A stretch of 64,000 bases of DNA from Cyrtodaria siliqua (GCA_037043455.1 JAWPHD010001332.1:248001-312000), one strand, 5' to 3'; numbered from the stretch's first letter, positions 23,184 through 36,404 are shown. Numbers and translations: made by a program. The notes: a model not told the origin generated them from the letters alone.

Positions 23184-23464
23184 TCACTTATAAACATGTA
23201 CAAGAAACACGTGCGACTTCATGTTGCTCTTGTGGGAGAAGCCTTTCTGGCAGTAATTACAGATGAACGGTTTCTCTCCGGTATGTTTCCTCACGTGCAA
23301 ATCTAACGCTGACTTTGCCGGAAACAGTTTGCCGCAGTGCGGACATGAGAGCCTGTATGAGATACCAGCTGTTGTACATATGCTACACTGCTGTGGGTTG
23401 TCACAGACGTGGGCACTGGCAGATCTGCTCGACATCGACACTGCATCATGGTCACCATACAGAT
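23184..23464 (-). CDS. Alternative 3'-terminal exon G, two C2H2 zinc fingers
   Basis: The acceptor is ...TTATTCTTCAG; the exon starts AT (Asn at the junction). It encodes 93 residues: leader with the Cys-containing phrase [10 protein letters not shown], finger 1 at 41-61 (CPHCGKLF...HVRKH), TGEKPFI linker, finger 2 at 69-90 (CNYCQKGF...HVFLVH, X4 type) and tail VYK. It is nearly identical to exon F 2.6 kb away across the leader, both fingers and the tail. The similarity continues into the 3' flank, so a segment larger than the exon was copied. The finger helices ([14 protein letters not shown]) are the same in F and G; if both are used they probably bind the same DNA. Confidence 0.91.
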
Positions 23465-23514
23465 CTGAAGAATAAACGATTTATTAGATATTCCTATTGT
23501 ACTGTAACTATTTC

Positions 23515-23675
23515 TTAACCCTTAACCTGCTACATATGTACAACGGACTGTTCTTTCATTGAATTAAGAGCATTCCATTTATGTGACAAAGGGGTGTTTC
23601 GGGTGATCAGCAGCCAGACATTGTAAACAATGGATGCAAAGACTATTATAGTAGTGCTTAGCGGGTTAAGGGTTA
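23515..23675. mobile_element. TTAACCCTTAACCTGCTA element (copy)
   Basis: The ends TTAACCCTTAACCTGCTA and TAGCGGGTTAAGGGTTAA are inverted. Same family as 14201-14402, inserted 48 bp upstream of the exon G acceptor. Confidence 0.8.
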
Positions 23676-24752
23676 ATAAAATATGCTGAAATTGTCAGCC
23701 TTATCATTCATCTCCTGGATACATTACTATCAAAAATCTAAGAGAATTAAGGGATACAAGTTAAGCAACATATTATTTGAGTAAGAGAACTGATATCCAC
23801 TTTATCATCAATGAATAATCCGGCTTGAATGCCCGGCTTGAAACAAGTTTGGTTTATATAATATGTAAATCATCAGAAAGTGAGATTATATTAACCTTTG
23901 TTATCACAAAGGCTGCATAGACTGCCTTGACAAACATCACGGACATATACCAATAGTGAATTATCAAAAATGTCACGGACATGGTATATACCAATAGTGA
24001 ATCATCAAAAATGTCAACTTGTGTTACTACACTCTTAGGCCGTAAGTTATGATATAGTTATTATGTCTTGTTCCCATTTACATCATGATCTATATTATGG
24101 TTCATATTTTTCGTAAATTGGTCCCTGTGCTGGTAATTCAGGTAAAAGTTCTGTATATTAACAAACAATTCTTATTCTTTTTGTTCAAGTTTACGGACAG
24201 CTGAGTCGAACCTATTGTTACATGGACCAAAGAAGAAACATGAAACACTAAATGCCGGACTGACCCCTCCTCCGAGTCTATGAACTTGCATATGGATTGA
24301 AACACCTTACATTATTTGTTTCAAAGATCTTTTAGTAACCAGTATTATATATTATGAACTATTCATTCAGGAATGAACATGCACCAAAAATTAAAATGTA
24401 ACATTACCTTGATGGTAAAAATCATAAAGATCATAAAACCAAACGAAAGGGTAGAATTAAAATTCTTTATTATTGCAAAATTCTCAAAATATATACATTT
24501 ACATGCCATTAAACATACTTTACAAAAGCATGTATGGTCAAGTTATACTAAAACTGTGACAAAAGTGGCTGATGGGAACTATGGAACTCCTGCTAGTCAG
24601 CAGGGCAAACATATTACACTAAAACTGTGTTTATGATATGGAATGGCCTCACAATATATCCAATAAACAATAATTGTACCATAGCTCTAATGGTTTTCCT
24701 TTGTTCTTGCTTATGATATTTTCATGAACCTGAAGGTCTGAGCCTAAACCGT

Positions 24753-24818
24753 GCTATAACTGCCGGTATATTTCGGCCGTGATATAACTGCCGGTATATT
24801 TCAGCCGTGATATAAATG
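24753..24818. repeat. 30-bp tandem duplication
   Basis: TATAACTGCCGGTATATTTC(G/A)GCCGTGA occurs twice head to tail. Confidence 0.8.
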
Positions 24819-24934
24819 ACAGATTCAGCAGTTATACCGTCTATTTAATTTTACACGCACTTAGTTGTAACGTTTACACACAACCTATCAATCAAAATGT
24901 CAATTACCAGCATTGAATTGCTATGGTACAAAAC

Positions 24935-25039
24935 ATTTATAGCATATTTTTCTCGTATGCAATTTATACTGCACTCTAGGGCCTTCGGCCCTCGAAAAGC
25001 AGTATAAATCGCATATACTCCAAAAATTATGCTATAAAT
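24935..25039. repeat. Inverted repeat with GC-rich hairpin tip
   Basis: Arms ATTTATAGCATA...GCAGT and its complement ending TATGCTATAAAT, around a centre with GGGCCTTCGGCCC, itself a perfect small hairpin. Confidence 0.85.
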
Positions 25040-26266
25040 ATTACATATACAACAATTAGGCCAGAACATCAGTTGCAAAACATACACAAGGCAAATCTAA
25101 CCAAGGTTAAATAACATTAATCACATTTTTGTTTTATAATGAATGATATAACTCATGGCTTTCATCTTCATGTACAGGAAAGTTTTGTCTGCATTACAGA
25201 ATTAACTTATCACAATAAACTGACTTCAAAAACAAAACAGATTTCCTTTTTTACAAAAATCCCTGGATTTATCATAATTTTACTGGTGTAATGCCTTCAA
25301 ATCGTGCACACCTTTTCACTTATAAGAAATTCAAATGTGTCTTATAATACACACGTTTCAAGTTGAATTATTCAATGTCCCAGTCGCAACTTTAATACTA
25401 TGACTTTGTCACTAATGATGGAAATTAGTGAGTTGTAATTTACCTCCCCTCGAGTCATATCAGCACCACTGCATCGGTCCTAACATGTGAGGTCCTTTGC
25501 TTTCATCGTTGCATTACAATTTGCAGGTTTATGAATTATGAAATTTTGAACAAATTTGAGTGTTTTTCAAAACGTGTATCAAAATTCTGAGTAGTAAATT
25601 AAATATCAGACTTAACAAAGCCTTTATTTTAATGGCTCAAAAACAAGTGTCAAAATGCATCGAATTTCTGTAATTCTATATACAAGCAGCATAAAACACC
25701 AAGGAAACCAAACAGTTATAGTGCTCCAGATAAACTCAGCATTGTATGCATGAAAAATAAAAACATTACATATTTACATTTACAAATACGTCTTCTTAAA
25801 AACAAGTTTTGGACAAAGCATTACTGTAGTGATAACTCTTTAACCATTACAATAAAAAATATTGTGTATTTCCTCTTCTCCTTATATAATATATATTCAA
25901 AACTGCTTCTGTCATTTTTAAAGGGCATTAATTTGTGTCAAACAGCCAACAAAAATGCCATTTCTTTTTTCTTGTAAGCATATACTGGTAAAATTTTGCT
26001 GGAGGTACTTGATTGCCATTCAATACTGCAAACTTCAATGAGCATCTATTGCATATGACTGGGTGCACTCTATTTTTCTAAGCTATTATGTGTGTACGCG
26101 GGAATTTGGTTCTCAATATTTATTGGTGATTTTTTAATGCGTTTTTTAATGCGTTTTTTTAATGCGTTTTTGATGAAAAAATATGCGTGATACGCAGATA
26201 CAGGTCTTCTCTGGAGCACTGAGTTAGACCAATGTGTTTGAGCTATTGAACAGGGGAGATTAAGCA

Positions 26267-26556
26267 CTACTGTCCCTCATTAAAATCTACTAGTTTATTG
26301 TTATGCACAGAAAACATGTGTCTAGTCAGGTTACTCTTGTGTGTGAAAGCCTTAGGACACAAGTGACAGGTGAAGGGCCTTTCCCCAGTGTGACTCCTCA
26401 AATGCAACCTTAACGCGGAGCTCGCTGCGAAGATCTTGCCACAGTGCTGACAAACGTTCTTGATGAAGTAAGTCATGTGCTCCTCCCCATGCTGAGTGTG
26501 TAAAGCCTGATAATATGGATCGATTCCGCCATGTGCTAACGACTCTTGTAGAATAT
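26267..26556 (-). CDS. Alternative 3'-terminal exon H, two C2H2 zinc fingers
   Basis: The acceptor is ...TTCTACTTCCAG; the exon starts AT (Asn at the junction). It encodes 96 residues: a His/Glu-rich leader (2-35), finger 1 at 36-56 (CQHCGKIF...HLRSH), TGERPFT linker, finger 2 at 64-85 (CHLCPKAF...HMFSVH, X4 type) and an 11-residue tail. Finger 1 keeps the core Phe. The finger 1 helix (ASSALRLH) is related to F/G (AKSALDLH), but the leader is not. An AATAAA hexamer on the coding strand at 26119-26124, about 140 bp past the stop, is a candidate poly(A) signal. Confidence 0.9.
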
Positions 26557-27437
26557 CTGGAAGTAGAAATATTGATATAGTTGCGTTACCTTTGTGACCA
26601 TTTTAAATAAACTATAAATAACGTATGCTGTAATCATTCTAAAGTCTGTAACCTGCAATTTTTAACATAACTTTAATGAGCGGATAAAAAGTTTTTTTTA
26701 GTTTTTTGTGCGTTTAAAAGCCAAGGTGTGAAATACGATTACGAGGACCCAAGAAAGTACACAATGACATACAACACAAAAACACACAGTTCACAATCTG
26801 AATTATCAATTGTATGATTTTGACAATGTAACATAAAAGCAATAATGATGGTCTTTATTTTTTGTTCAATGTTATTTTGTAAGGACAGTCGAACTGAAAT
26901 GATCGAAGCAGTACGCCCCATCTTCTTCCTAGTAGGGAATAGTAACAGTGACAATGTATTCACAATAATTTATTAAAATAAGCATTCATTATTACAACAA
27001 TATACAAACTTTGTAATTGTAAATATCAGTAGATCTGACGATGTACCAGCAATAATACAAGCAGTTCAATATTTCAGGTACTGTATCATGGAAGTTTCAA
27101 AATCCAATATGAAATCGAAGTGTTTACTTGTTTATCTTTTTTTTTACCAAAAAATCATTCTTGTAATATTTGGAAATGAAATGCCAAAAAACTCAACTAG
27201 AAGTGTTAAACAATAGAACAAAACCAATAGCACGGGCAGATATTGACATCACACAATAAATTTCACGAAAATATTGTGCGATCTGTTTTCGGGAAAAATC
27301 ATACGTATTTGTACGAATGAAATCTATTTAAGCAATCTTGATCCGTTTAAAATTAGCTGGATATTTTACAAGCTGCCCAAAAACATTCCTTACATGTATC
27401 TTTAGTAGATCTAGTTGGTCTCCGTTTTTAAAACTGA
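26557..27437. other. Sequence between exons H and I
   Basis: AT-rich; I see no coding sequence and no clear repeat. Confidence 0.5.
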
Positions 27438-27718
27438 TCAAAGTATGTTACTGCCACATTGACCGCTATCAGGACCTGGAGTAAACTGGGCCTTCGGATG
27501 GGTTCTAAGATGTGTTGTGAGATTACTTTTATGGGCAAATTCCCAACCACAAATGCTACACTTATACGGTTTCTCTCCTGTATGAACCCGCTCGTGTACC
27601 TTGAGGGCCCACGGGGATGCTGCAAACTTGCCGCAGAATTTACATTTGTGCTTAAGCATGACTGCGTTCATGACCGTTCCTGGTTCTCGAAATTGACTTG
27701 CATGCATAAAACTGGCAC
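27438..27718 (-). CDS. Alternative 3'-terminal exon I, two C2H2 zinc fingers
   Basis: The acceptor is ...TTATATTGTAG; the exon starts GT (Ser at the junction). It encodes 93 residues: leader, finger 1 at 26-46 (CKFCGKFA...HERVH), TGEKPYK linker, finger 2 at 54-74 (CSICGWEF...HLRTH) and a 19-residue tail containing PGPDSGQCGSN. It sits only 1.2 kb from exon J. Both belong to the SxWAL group with exon K. The tail is the longest in the set and has no resemblance to the others. A Trp in the finger 2 knuckle (CGWEF) is unusual. Confidence 0.9.
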
Positions 27719-28888
27719 CTACAATATAAAAGAAACAGATGTGTAAATTCCCTAACTGGCAATCACAAATTATGATCTAGCAATAAAACAATACCCCCAC
27801 CACCACTAAAATGGCCAAAATTTTCGCAAAGTACCTAGGAGTAAATCTAGCTATAACCAGTTAGTAATTGGGTCAAAACTGTTGTACCGCGAAATGCCAT
27901 AGTATTAGCAGGAATCAAAGTACGAACGAGGGTTTGCCATGTCTATTTATCTGATAATTTAAAGCTTTCACAGGCATATAATTATATACTGGGTTTAAAC
28001 TGTTGTTTTAATTCAAGTTCAATTCTTACACTTTATTCAGAAATCCATACCACATAACAGCATATTTCAAAGCAACAACAACAAATACATGTATACATTC
28101 ACAATGATAAAATTTAAATGTGAAACAGTACTGAGACAATTCAAGATCTTCATTTATATAACAGGACAGCATGCTCGAATATGAATCCAGATATTACGGG
28201 TTCGGATCTCACTGGCACCATTGAGTTTGTCGGCATAATCTTCAGCAAGACACTTCCCTTAACCTTGTCCGATGGATAGGAACATAAACTGGGCGGACCT
28301 GTATATAGGAGTCGATCTTCCAAACACAATAAAGTACCAAAGGAATCGTATTCGTAAGAGTAGGACATGTTCCCGGATTCTAATGTAATCTTCCCCTCTC
28401 TTCGAAGTTTATTTATTCATTTTGTCAGGTTTCCAGAAAATGAGAATTATAAACACAATTCACACAGTACTGCCTTTAAGTACTATGGACTTTGCAGATG
28501 TTTAATATCAATGAAAAAAATACTTCCAAACTATTTTATATTAAAACTGCTCAATATCCATCCATTCAGCATCGCAAACATTTTTCCATGCCAATTATTA
28601 GAGGCATTAATTTTACTATGATGTTATACTTCCTTTACTAACTTTAAATATTCGTTAAATTTAAACTCCAAACTCATTTCCAGTTTCTGGAGTCAGTTTT
28701 ATTCACCATTTGAGTGTTAACAAACGTTTCGGTACATTTGTTCATTTTCCCTAACCTTAAACTCCCCAATTCCATTTGACTGCTTTTACTCGAAATTTCA
28801 ACTATTGTCTGCAAGCTAACATGATGTCCACCTCTATCAAGTTTGGTGCCAGTCTCGAAGCCTCAGCTTCACCAGTCTCCGACGACAA
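27719..28888. other. Sequence between exons I and J
   Basis: AT-rich intron and 3' flank of exon J; nothing further recognised. Confidence 0.5.
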
Positions 28889-29176
<288 letters not shown>

Positions 29177-29596
29177 TCATCTTAAAAATAAACTTATTTT
29201 TTATTTCAAACAAAGTTCAAAATCATAAAAATATACAATTACAACATTTAAAATGATTGCAATGAAAGTTTATCCAGTCCCTTTCCTTTCCTGAAATTTT
29301 TCTCAAGCTTGAAGAATTTGCAAATAAACGATACGACGCAAAAAAAAGAACAAGCACATGGAGCCATAGTATATAGTACTATCTTTCAGGTGGAAAGTTT
29401 ATAAACAAACTGTCTGATACAGATAATTTAAGTATGTCAAGGGACCAATATCAGTTTTAATCGGAGGTTGCACTGCACGAGCAAGAGATTTTACAATACT
29501 TATGCATCATATGTCTCAAGTTTATATAACAAAACAACCCTGGAACTTGCCAAGATATAATTCTGCCACAATTACACCAATTCCGTTCACATGATT

Positions 29597-29658
29597 AACC
29601 CTTTACAAGAATTCTAATAACCCTTTACAAGAAATCTAATAACCCTTTACAAGAATTT
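29597..29658. repeat. Three-copy tandem repeat AACCCTTTACAAGAA
   Basis: AACCCTTTACAAGAA(T/A)TCTAAT repeats three times. Confidence 0.85.
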
Positions 29659-31305
29659 TGAGTTTAGATGTGTTAAACTGGGTTTTATGGCGCATCTACA
29701 CAAAAATGTTATATGGTGCCAACAGGAATGAATGTTCCATTTACATTGAGATTAAAAAATATGCAGAATGGGCCTAGAACCTATTGAAAACAAATGTTTG
29801 GATGTAACAAATAACACTAATTCTTCCATTGTATTTTGCTTATTATAATCTAAAAGAAAGAAATTCAAAATACAAGTATAATCATGCTGGACACTTCTAT
29901 CTACACAGCTCAGCATCACTTATTTCAGAATTAGATAAGCAATATACAAATCTGATACTTTTATCAGTCAGAGCTCTAACCTTAAACAGTTAAAGTTTTA
30001 TAACTGCTGGAAGTTATTAAAATGGCAAATTATTATCTCCCTTTGGTTTAGAGCAGCATATACTTTTCCCTAATAACCATTTGTAACCTAAATCAGTTAC
30101 CAAGATCATTTGCAAATAAATCGAAATAGTTGCCAAATGTGCAGTGTTTATTTATGTCTGAATACTTATTATTAAGGATAAATACATCTTCATCAAGATC
30201 CAATTAGCTGTTGTTCACTAATTGTAATGTTGGTGCCTACAAAATGATTTTTAATGAATTTTATTGCATAACAGTAGGTAACTTGAGAGGCTTTGCACAT
30301 TGGATTTTCATCAATGCTCATAGAATTTTATTGCATGGTTGTAAAGTTGAATAAACACCCTACCTGGAGAAAATTATATATATACTGGGAAAATTCCTGT
30401 ATAGAAGATAGAATGCATCTAAACTTGAATGATTTTGTGGTAGTAACTGCTTCTGGTTACTATCCCAGTTTTATTTGTTTTTTTAATAACAGTCACAGGT
30501 TATGAAAAACGTAACTGTTTAAGGTAATTGATGAAATGTTAAAGAATTTATCTGTATATCAATAAGCTCTCATCATGAGTGGACGAGTGGAATTTTTGTG
30601 CCCTCAAATACTTGTACACACATTTAGTGAATGCAGGGCGCTTTTAGGGGACTGCGGCCAGGGACCTCAGGAAGAGGAATTTCTAAGAAACACAAAATAG
30701 TGTGTATTTTATTATTTAAGTGGCACCCAGAATGTACGATTTCAAAGTGAAAACAGTGTGCCTGTTTTCTTGTATTGAAGTTCAATTTTTTTTATAAAAA
30801 AAATTTAAGCGGGAAACTTTTTTACATGAAAAGGGGAAATTTCTATACTTTCCGGGGAGGGAAATGGGGCCAAAAAAATTGGCCAAACGAGTGCCCTGGT
30901 CATTGCATTTTTCACTGAGTACTTGCATACCAAAATACATTAACACACATTACTTGCACACATTTACACCAAATACTTGTACATACATTTACACTGAATG
31001 CATTTTTCACTAAATAAACACATTTACACAAAATACATGAATTAACAAGTCTTGAACATGTTTACACCAAATTCATGAAAACCCATTTACAGTAATACTT
31101 AATTGGTTGGCACAGCTGAATGAGTTCATTTCATAGCAAACACTTGAATATATGTCCACACACACTAAATATCTGAATACATGTCCAAGCGGCTGGATTG
31201 GCCAGGATGATAAAGTGTACTTAAAATGCAGACAGGCTGGTACTTTGTTTGCAGTGGTTCTTTATTATGTGTTTATGTACAAAGTTGTACTTTATAATGA
31301 ACATT

Positions 31306-31422
31306 GTACTTATGCACAGTTCAGTTGGTACTACATTTATGTACTTATGCACAGTTAAGTTGGTACTACATTTAAGTACTTATGCACACTTAAGTTGGTA
31401 CTATATTTATGTACTTCTGCAG
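31306..31422. repeat. 40-bp tandem repeat beside exon K
   Basis: Unit GTACTTATGCACAGTTAAGT plus TGGTACTACATTTAT, three copies. Similar to the last coding bases of exon K at 31482-31508 (GTATTTATGCACAGTCAAGT). Confidence 0.75.
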
Positions 31423-31454
31423 TCAGGATATCCTTTAGGTGTTAACTTATGCCG

Positions 31455-31693
31455 TTAAAATGGCACTTTATTTAAATGCGAGTATTTATGCACAGTCAAG
31501 TTGCTCTTTTGAGCAAACTTTTTACCACAAACATCGCAACCAAATGGCTTTTCTCCAGTGTGTATTCTCTCATGCAACCTAAGTGCCCAATTTGACGACT
31601 GTATCTTGCCGCAAAATTTACAGTAGAAGGCTGAAATGGCAATTCCTGCCACTTGCGGCTGACTTACGATCCCAGTAGCATTGCTATCCGGCC
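31455..31693 (-). CDS. Alternative 3'-terminal exon K, two C2H2 zinc fingers
   Basis: The acceptor is ...TATGTTTCAG; the exon starts GG (Arg at the junction). It encodes only 79 residues: short leader, finger 1 at 25-45 (CKFCGKIQ...HERIH), TGEKPFG linker, finger 2 at 53-73 (CDVCGKKF...HKYSH) and tail LNKVPF. Finger 1 contains the SNWAL core typical of exons I, J and K, and lacks the usual Phe. All three share the CKFCGK start and HER-hydrophobic-H end of finger 1, so they form one duplication group spread over 4 kb. The last coding bases resemble the 40-bp tandem repeat lying just downstream (31306-31422). Confidence 0.9.
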
Positions 31694-31904
31694 CTGAAAC
31701 ATACAAAAGTACATCAGTGAATAGTGCCTGAACTGCCTGTATGCAACTATAGCAACTGTTAACATGCTCAATGTGTTCATTCCTGCATTTGTAAAATGGA
31801 TTCTTCTTTAGGTTGGGTCATAGACAATCCAATAAATGGGATGTAAAGGCAAGTTAAAAAAAATTCTATAAAAAAACACGCCTCTAAATATATAGACAGT
31901 AGTC

Positions 31905-32070
31905 GATTGATTGAATTGGATTTTATAGTCGCACCAACAGCTAAGGTCATATGGCGACTTTCCAGCTTCCATTGGTGGAGGAAGACCACAGGTGCCCCTC
32001 CGGGCAATTTTCGTGCATGGGCGGGCACCTGGGTAGAACCACCGACGTTCCGCAAGCCAGCTGGAAGACA
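31905..32070 (+). repeat. Dispersed repeat copy (GTCGCACCAACAGC family)
   Basis: TTGAATTGGATTTTATAGTC, ACCAACAGCTAAGGTCATAT, then CACCTGGGTAGAACCACCGA. Overlapping reading frames here are fortuitous. Confidence 0.8.
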
Positions 32071-33414
32071 GTAGTCGAAGAAACAGTTCTAGTTCTACAA
32101 AACATAAAATTTTCTGGAGAGCATTCCCTCGGTCCTTCCACATCAGGTGTGGCTGACGAATTTGTAGATATAGAAATTATAGGGAAATCCTTCACTAGAT
32201 GGTAGAAGTGTTATTTTTTTCACGAACGAGTGTATGCGAGTGAGCGAGTGAAAAAACAAAACACAACTACAATGGAGTAAAGAACTTTCCCTATAATCGA
32301 ACCAGCAGTTAAATAATCTATTTACTAGATTTTAATTGTTTATGTATAATTTTAGCCCAATTTATTCGCTTTATTGAACGTTGTCTTCGGATGACGTCAT
32401 AACTCAACGTCACAGTTATTTTTGTGTTCGGAGTTAGTTATTAATATTTATCGATTATGAATATTCTTTCACTGATAAATCAATATTCTTTCACTGATAA
32501 ATCCCAATCTTTCACCCACATAAACGTAATAAATGATAATACTAGCAGATTAGTAAGTAGGGTTTTCCTATTTATTTATGTTTTGCCATTTGCTTAGGCT
32601 ATAAATATAAATGTGTGAAAAAACTTTCTACACCTGCTTTCATGACACTTAAAACACTAGAACAAAAGATGGTGTAGTGACCCATCCACTGATCCTCCAA
32701 GGCACTTGAATTCAGAAGCAACACATGTGTAATTACAACATTCAGAACTTTATTACATATAACAAACAACACACAGATTAAAACCAAAAAGTTTGTAAAC
32801 TATACCTTAATTTTTGGATATTATATGCACTTGTATACAACTTGACTACAATTTGCTTAGCAATTCCAGTTTCCACAAATATAAGTATACTGAGATGTTA
32901 CCCATTACTTGTATCCATTAGACAAATTATATATTCATTGCTGAAATTTAAATGCAAAAACCAGCATCAAATGTTTTTCATTCTCGTTTGCCAGAGTTTC
33001 ACAGTGGTACCCGTCGTAAATCCTCTCGGACAATCTGTCACTTATCTAGGAACGAGGCGGAATGACCAATCAGATGATCGGTTTCAAGTTGAAACAGTAT
33101 ATGACGGGATCGATTAACGTTAAGTTCAATTATTTGTGTAAGGTTAAATGTAGCTATCTAAACCTAATCGCACTATGCTTGTAACTATTTATTTTGACGT
33201 AGATATTTTTTATAGAACAATCAAAACGGAATAGACTTACAGTCTGCTTGCTCTAAAATATCTACTGTGCATGCCGATACATATTTATCGCTGGTTTTAA
33301 TCACAGATACGACTCGGGGACAGTTTAACTCAGAAATGTACGATTGAAGTTTTTTGCAATCATCATTTTCCAAAATTACTCCAAATGAATAAATGAAGAA
33401 TTGTTGTTCCAACA

Positions 33415-33585
33415 CCCATCAACACAATACCTTAGGTTTATTTTAAGCTGCTCAAGAGAGAGAGAGGAATGATACGCTGGAATCCACGAAGGTGCACTTC
33501 TCATACGGTACTACTATGGTTCTTTAACATGCTTGAAGGATAAGATTCTAAAACACGGGACCACCGTTTAAATCCACATGATGGA
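33415..33585. repeat. Dispersed repeat fragment
   Basis: A degenerate copy of the 2448-2670 family: CATCAACACAATACC, AGAGAGAGAGGAATGATAC, TATGGTTCTTTAACATGCTTG and CACGGGACCACC. Confidence 0.6.
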
Positions 33586-34172
33586 TGAATGAATGAATCA
33601 ATGGTGTTTTGTCGACACATAAATAGGTCATATTGTGCGCAAAAACTGATGAAAGATGAAGAAATGAAGTAGTAATTAAAAATTAATGTAAATGTATAAA
33701 GATAAAACTATTTACAAATAAGGGATATGGTAGTATATGATGAATGAAGCCGAGGAAAGTGTATTGCTTTTGGCCATATAAAAAAAAAGTCAGTGGCTAT
33801 ACGTACAATTAGTAAACATACATGAATAATGGCAATACTGTGGCAACAAAAATGTCTGCTCATAACGGATCACCTTATGCGAACTGCATTGGTTTCTCTA
33901 TTATATGTACTAATAAAGTTACAAGTTTCCTTTATACCATATCTCCCCTTATAGTAGCACCCAGCCCCTCCTCCTTCCCCACCCCTCCCCTTTGCATTTT
34001 GCACAGCGACCAGATTCTAATATTAGGTGAATTACGGTATGCTAAACAGAGCCTTTTTAATGTCTACTGACAACACTGTCTAATTAATTAAAGAAGAACT
34101 TATGAAGTCCAGTATTTTTTTGTAATTACTTTAGTATTGTTGGTACATACACTTTATACTCCACTGTGAATT

Positions 34173-34492
34173 CTATTCCAAGAAAACAGATCCGTGAACA
34201 CTAAATATGTGAGCCTTAAGGTTATTTTTCTGCGCAAATCCTTTAGAGCATGCCTGACAGACATAAGGTTTCAAGCCAGTATGAATACGGCGATGAATCT
34301 CAAGCTGAGATTTGTAACCAAATACCATCCCACAATGCTCGCAGTTAAAGGGCGGGGCCCAATTGCTCTCTTGAGGTGGTGAAGTCAGTGTCTGTTCCAA
34401 ACTCGACTGACGCTGTGCTGGTACAAATGGCTGGGTCAAGGTCGAAGACAATGACCTTGACCTCTGTACAGGATTATGAACCTGGTGTAAAC
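34173..34492 (-). CDS. Alternative 3'-terminal exon L, two C2H2 zinc fingers
   Basis: The acceptor is ...ATCCTTACAG, with a short pyrimidine tract; the exon starts GT (Ser at the junction). It encodes 106 residues: a Ser/Gln/Thr-rich leader (2-50), finger 1 at 51-71 (CEHCGMVF...HRRIH), finger 2 at 79-100 (CQACSKGF...HIFSVH, with X4 between the His residues) and tail GSVFLE. The interfinger linker reads TGLKP rather than TGEKP, a change in an otherwise highly conserved linker that could alter how the two fingers pack on DNA. The first finger retains the core Phe. Closest to exon O in helix pattern (KSQLEIH versus KSHLDIH). Confidence 0.9.
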
Positions 34493-36404
34493 CTGTAAGG
34501 ATAAAAAGGTTTTGTTTTTTAAAAGGTTCCAAATTCCTAAACCTAACAATTCTGAACTAAAGATATCCATGTATCAACCAGTAAAACAAATATTCAATTT
34601 ATTTTTTATTCGGATATTAAAACAATGACAGATTATAACATATATATACATGTATACAGACAAGAAAACACAATATGAGGAATGACCTAAATATAGATCC
34701 ATGCAAAGAAAACTTGTTAATAAAACAGTGAATACAATTTGCTTAGCTAGCCAAAAAAAAAATGTTGTATTTTTAAAATATATACCAAATAGTGTCCTTC
34801 ATTAACATGCTGTTTTTATTAAATTGTGAATGTTTTATTCAAACAAAATGTTATTCTCTTAACGGTACTTGTAATGCCTTTGTAAATCACACTAGCATAA
34901 CTGGGAGATGTCAACAAAAAAAATCCACTGCTTTTGCAATACAAACCTCTGCATACCAGCTAGAGCAATACTAAAATAAATCTATACTGGTATCATTAAA
35001 GAAATTTCAAAATGTTCAATGAACAAGGTCAGTGTGTACTTTTATTGGGATACTAAATTTGTGTTAATATTGTGAAAGGAAACCATTGCTGCTAAAAACT
35101 TCATATGGATTATTTTTACTACTTCTTGACCATACTACCTAGACTGGTATGTAATGATTTTATATTGCAAATTCTGCATAAATATAATTAAATACTGCCA
35201 AATTATCAATATAGTTCAATGTAATTTACAAAGGCATTACAGGGCAGGAAAATCTGTTTCCGAGTTGTAACTGCTCCTACGTAATATCTGAATGGTCAAA
35301 TGGATAAATTGTTAAAGAATTCATCTGAATATCTACTCGTCCTGCACAATGAACACTCAATTAGATTATAATTCCGTACGCATTTGGTGTCAGACCAGTC
35401 ATGAAGTACTTCCAGGTCATAGGATGCTAAAATAGTTCCATGAAAAAATCCAAAGTTTCTAGTTTGCATGTGTTTCTCCCAAGATAAGTTTTTATTTCAT
35501 TGTTAAATCCAACCTGATGTTAAAGTATTATGTCTGTTGTCAGGAATAGTATTTTACTGTGTTTGTCAGAACTATTTCTTTGGACAGTATGACCACAGTG
35601 GGTAGGTATCGATGCGGCTTGACCTACGTTTATTTCAAAATACGCATAGTCACAGGGTCTTCAACAGAAATTATTTAAGGGATAGGGGAAATTAAATTTG
35701 AATGTCATGGGGTTGGTGTGCGAGGGAGGTACCCTTTGGGTGACCAAATATTTTTACGGATCATGATTTATTTAGATGCAATGTGAAGTATATTTCAACT
35801 GTAAATGAAAGGGTTTTTAACAAGTATAGCCTACAAGGAGCTATTTATAGACAGGTATAATGCATTTTGGAGATTTATTGGTGTTTTTAAGGGATAGGGC
35901 AGGGAGATAAAAGGATAGGGGGGTTATTAAGGAGTAGGGGGAAATTAGATTTTAGCATTAAGGGATAGGGGAAATATGCTCTTAAATGGCCTGTGGAAGA
36001 CCCTGCGTCACTACATCAGTGTGAATGAGGTGAAATGTTGAAAACCTGAATCGGTGTTTTATTCCAGATATTGGACTGTGTTTGTAATTCATAGAATTGA
36101 AATGCATTTAAGCGAACGAATGTTGTGGAACTTGTGCCTGATCTCCAAAAATAGCTTATTTTGCATTGTGTTCAATGGGCTGATTTTCACCGGTCTAACA
36201 CCATATACAAGATGGTTCTTAATAAATCATTGCAATGTCATGTCAAAGCAAATATATTAAAGTATCTTCCATGTTGCTAAATATTACCCTTGGCATAGAA
36301 AACAAAACAAATCCACTGAAAAAGTACTCAGTACCGATAAATAAAACTTGTTTACTAGAGCAGTAACATCTGAGGACAAGCATTTTTGTCTTGGATTGGC
36401 TGAT

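Larger units (their letters stand above)
23465..26266. other. Sequence between exons G and H
   Basis: Holds a TTAACCC element (23515-23675), a two-copy tandem repeat (24753-24818) and a hairpin (24935-25039). Otherwise AT-rich without recognisable coding sequence. Confidence 0.55.
31694..34172. other. Sequence between exons K and L
   Basis: Holds dispersed repeat copies (31905-32070 and 33415-33585) and a 22-bp duplication near 32462-32504 (ATATTCTTTCACTGATAAAT). No coding sequence supported. Confidence 0.55.

Noticed and set aside
31777..32205. Overlapping open frames on both strands
   Set aside because: They lie in a dispersed repeat with relatives at 18320 and 40562; the frame is not kept between copies.
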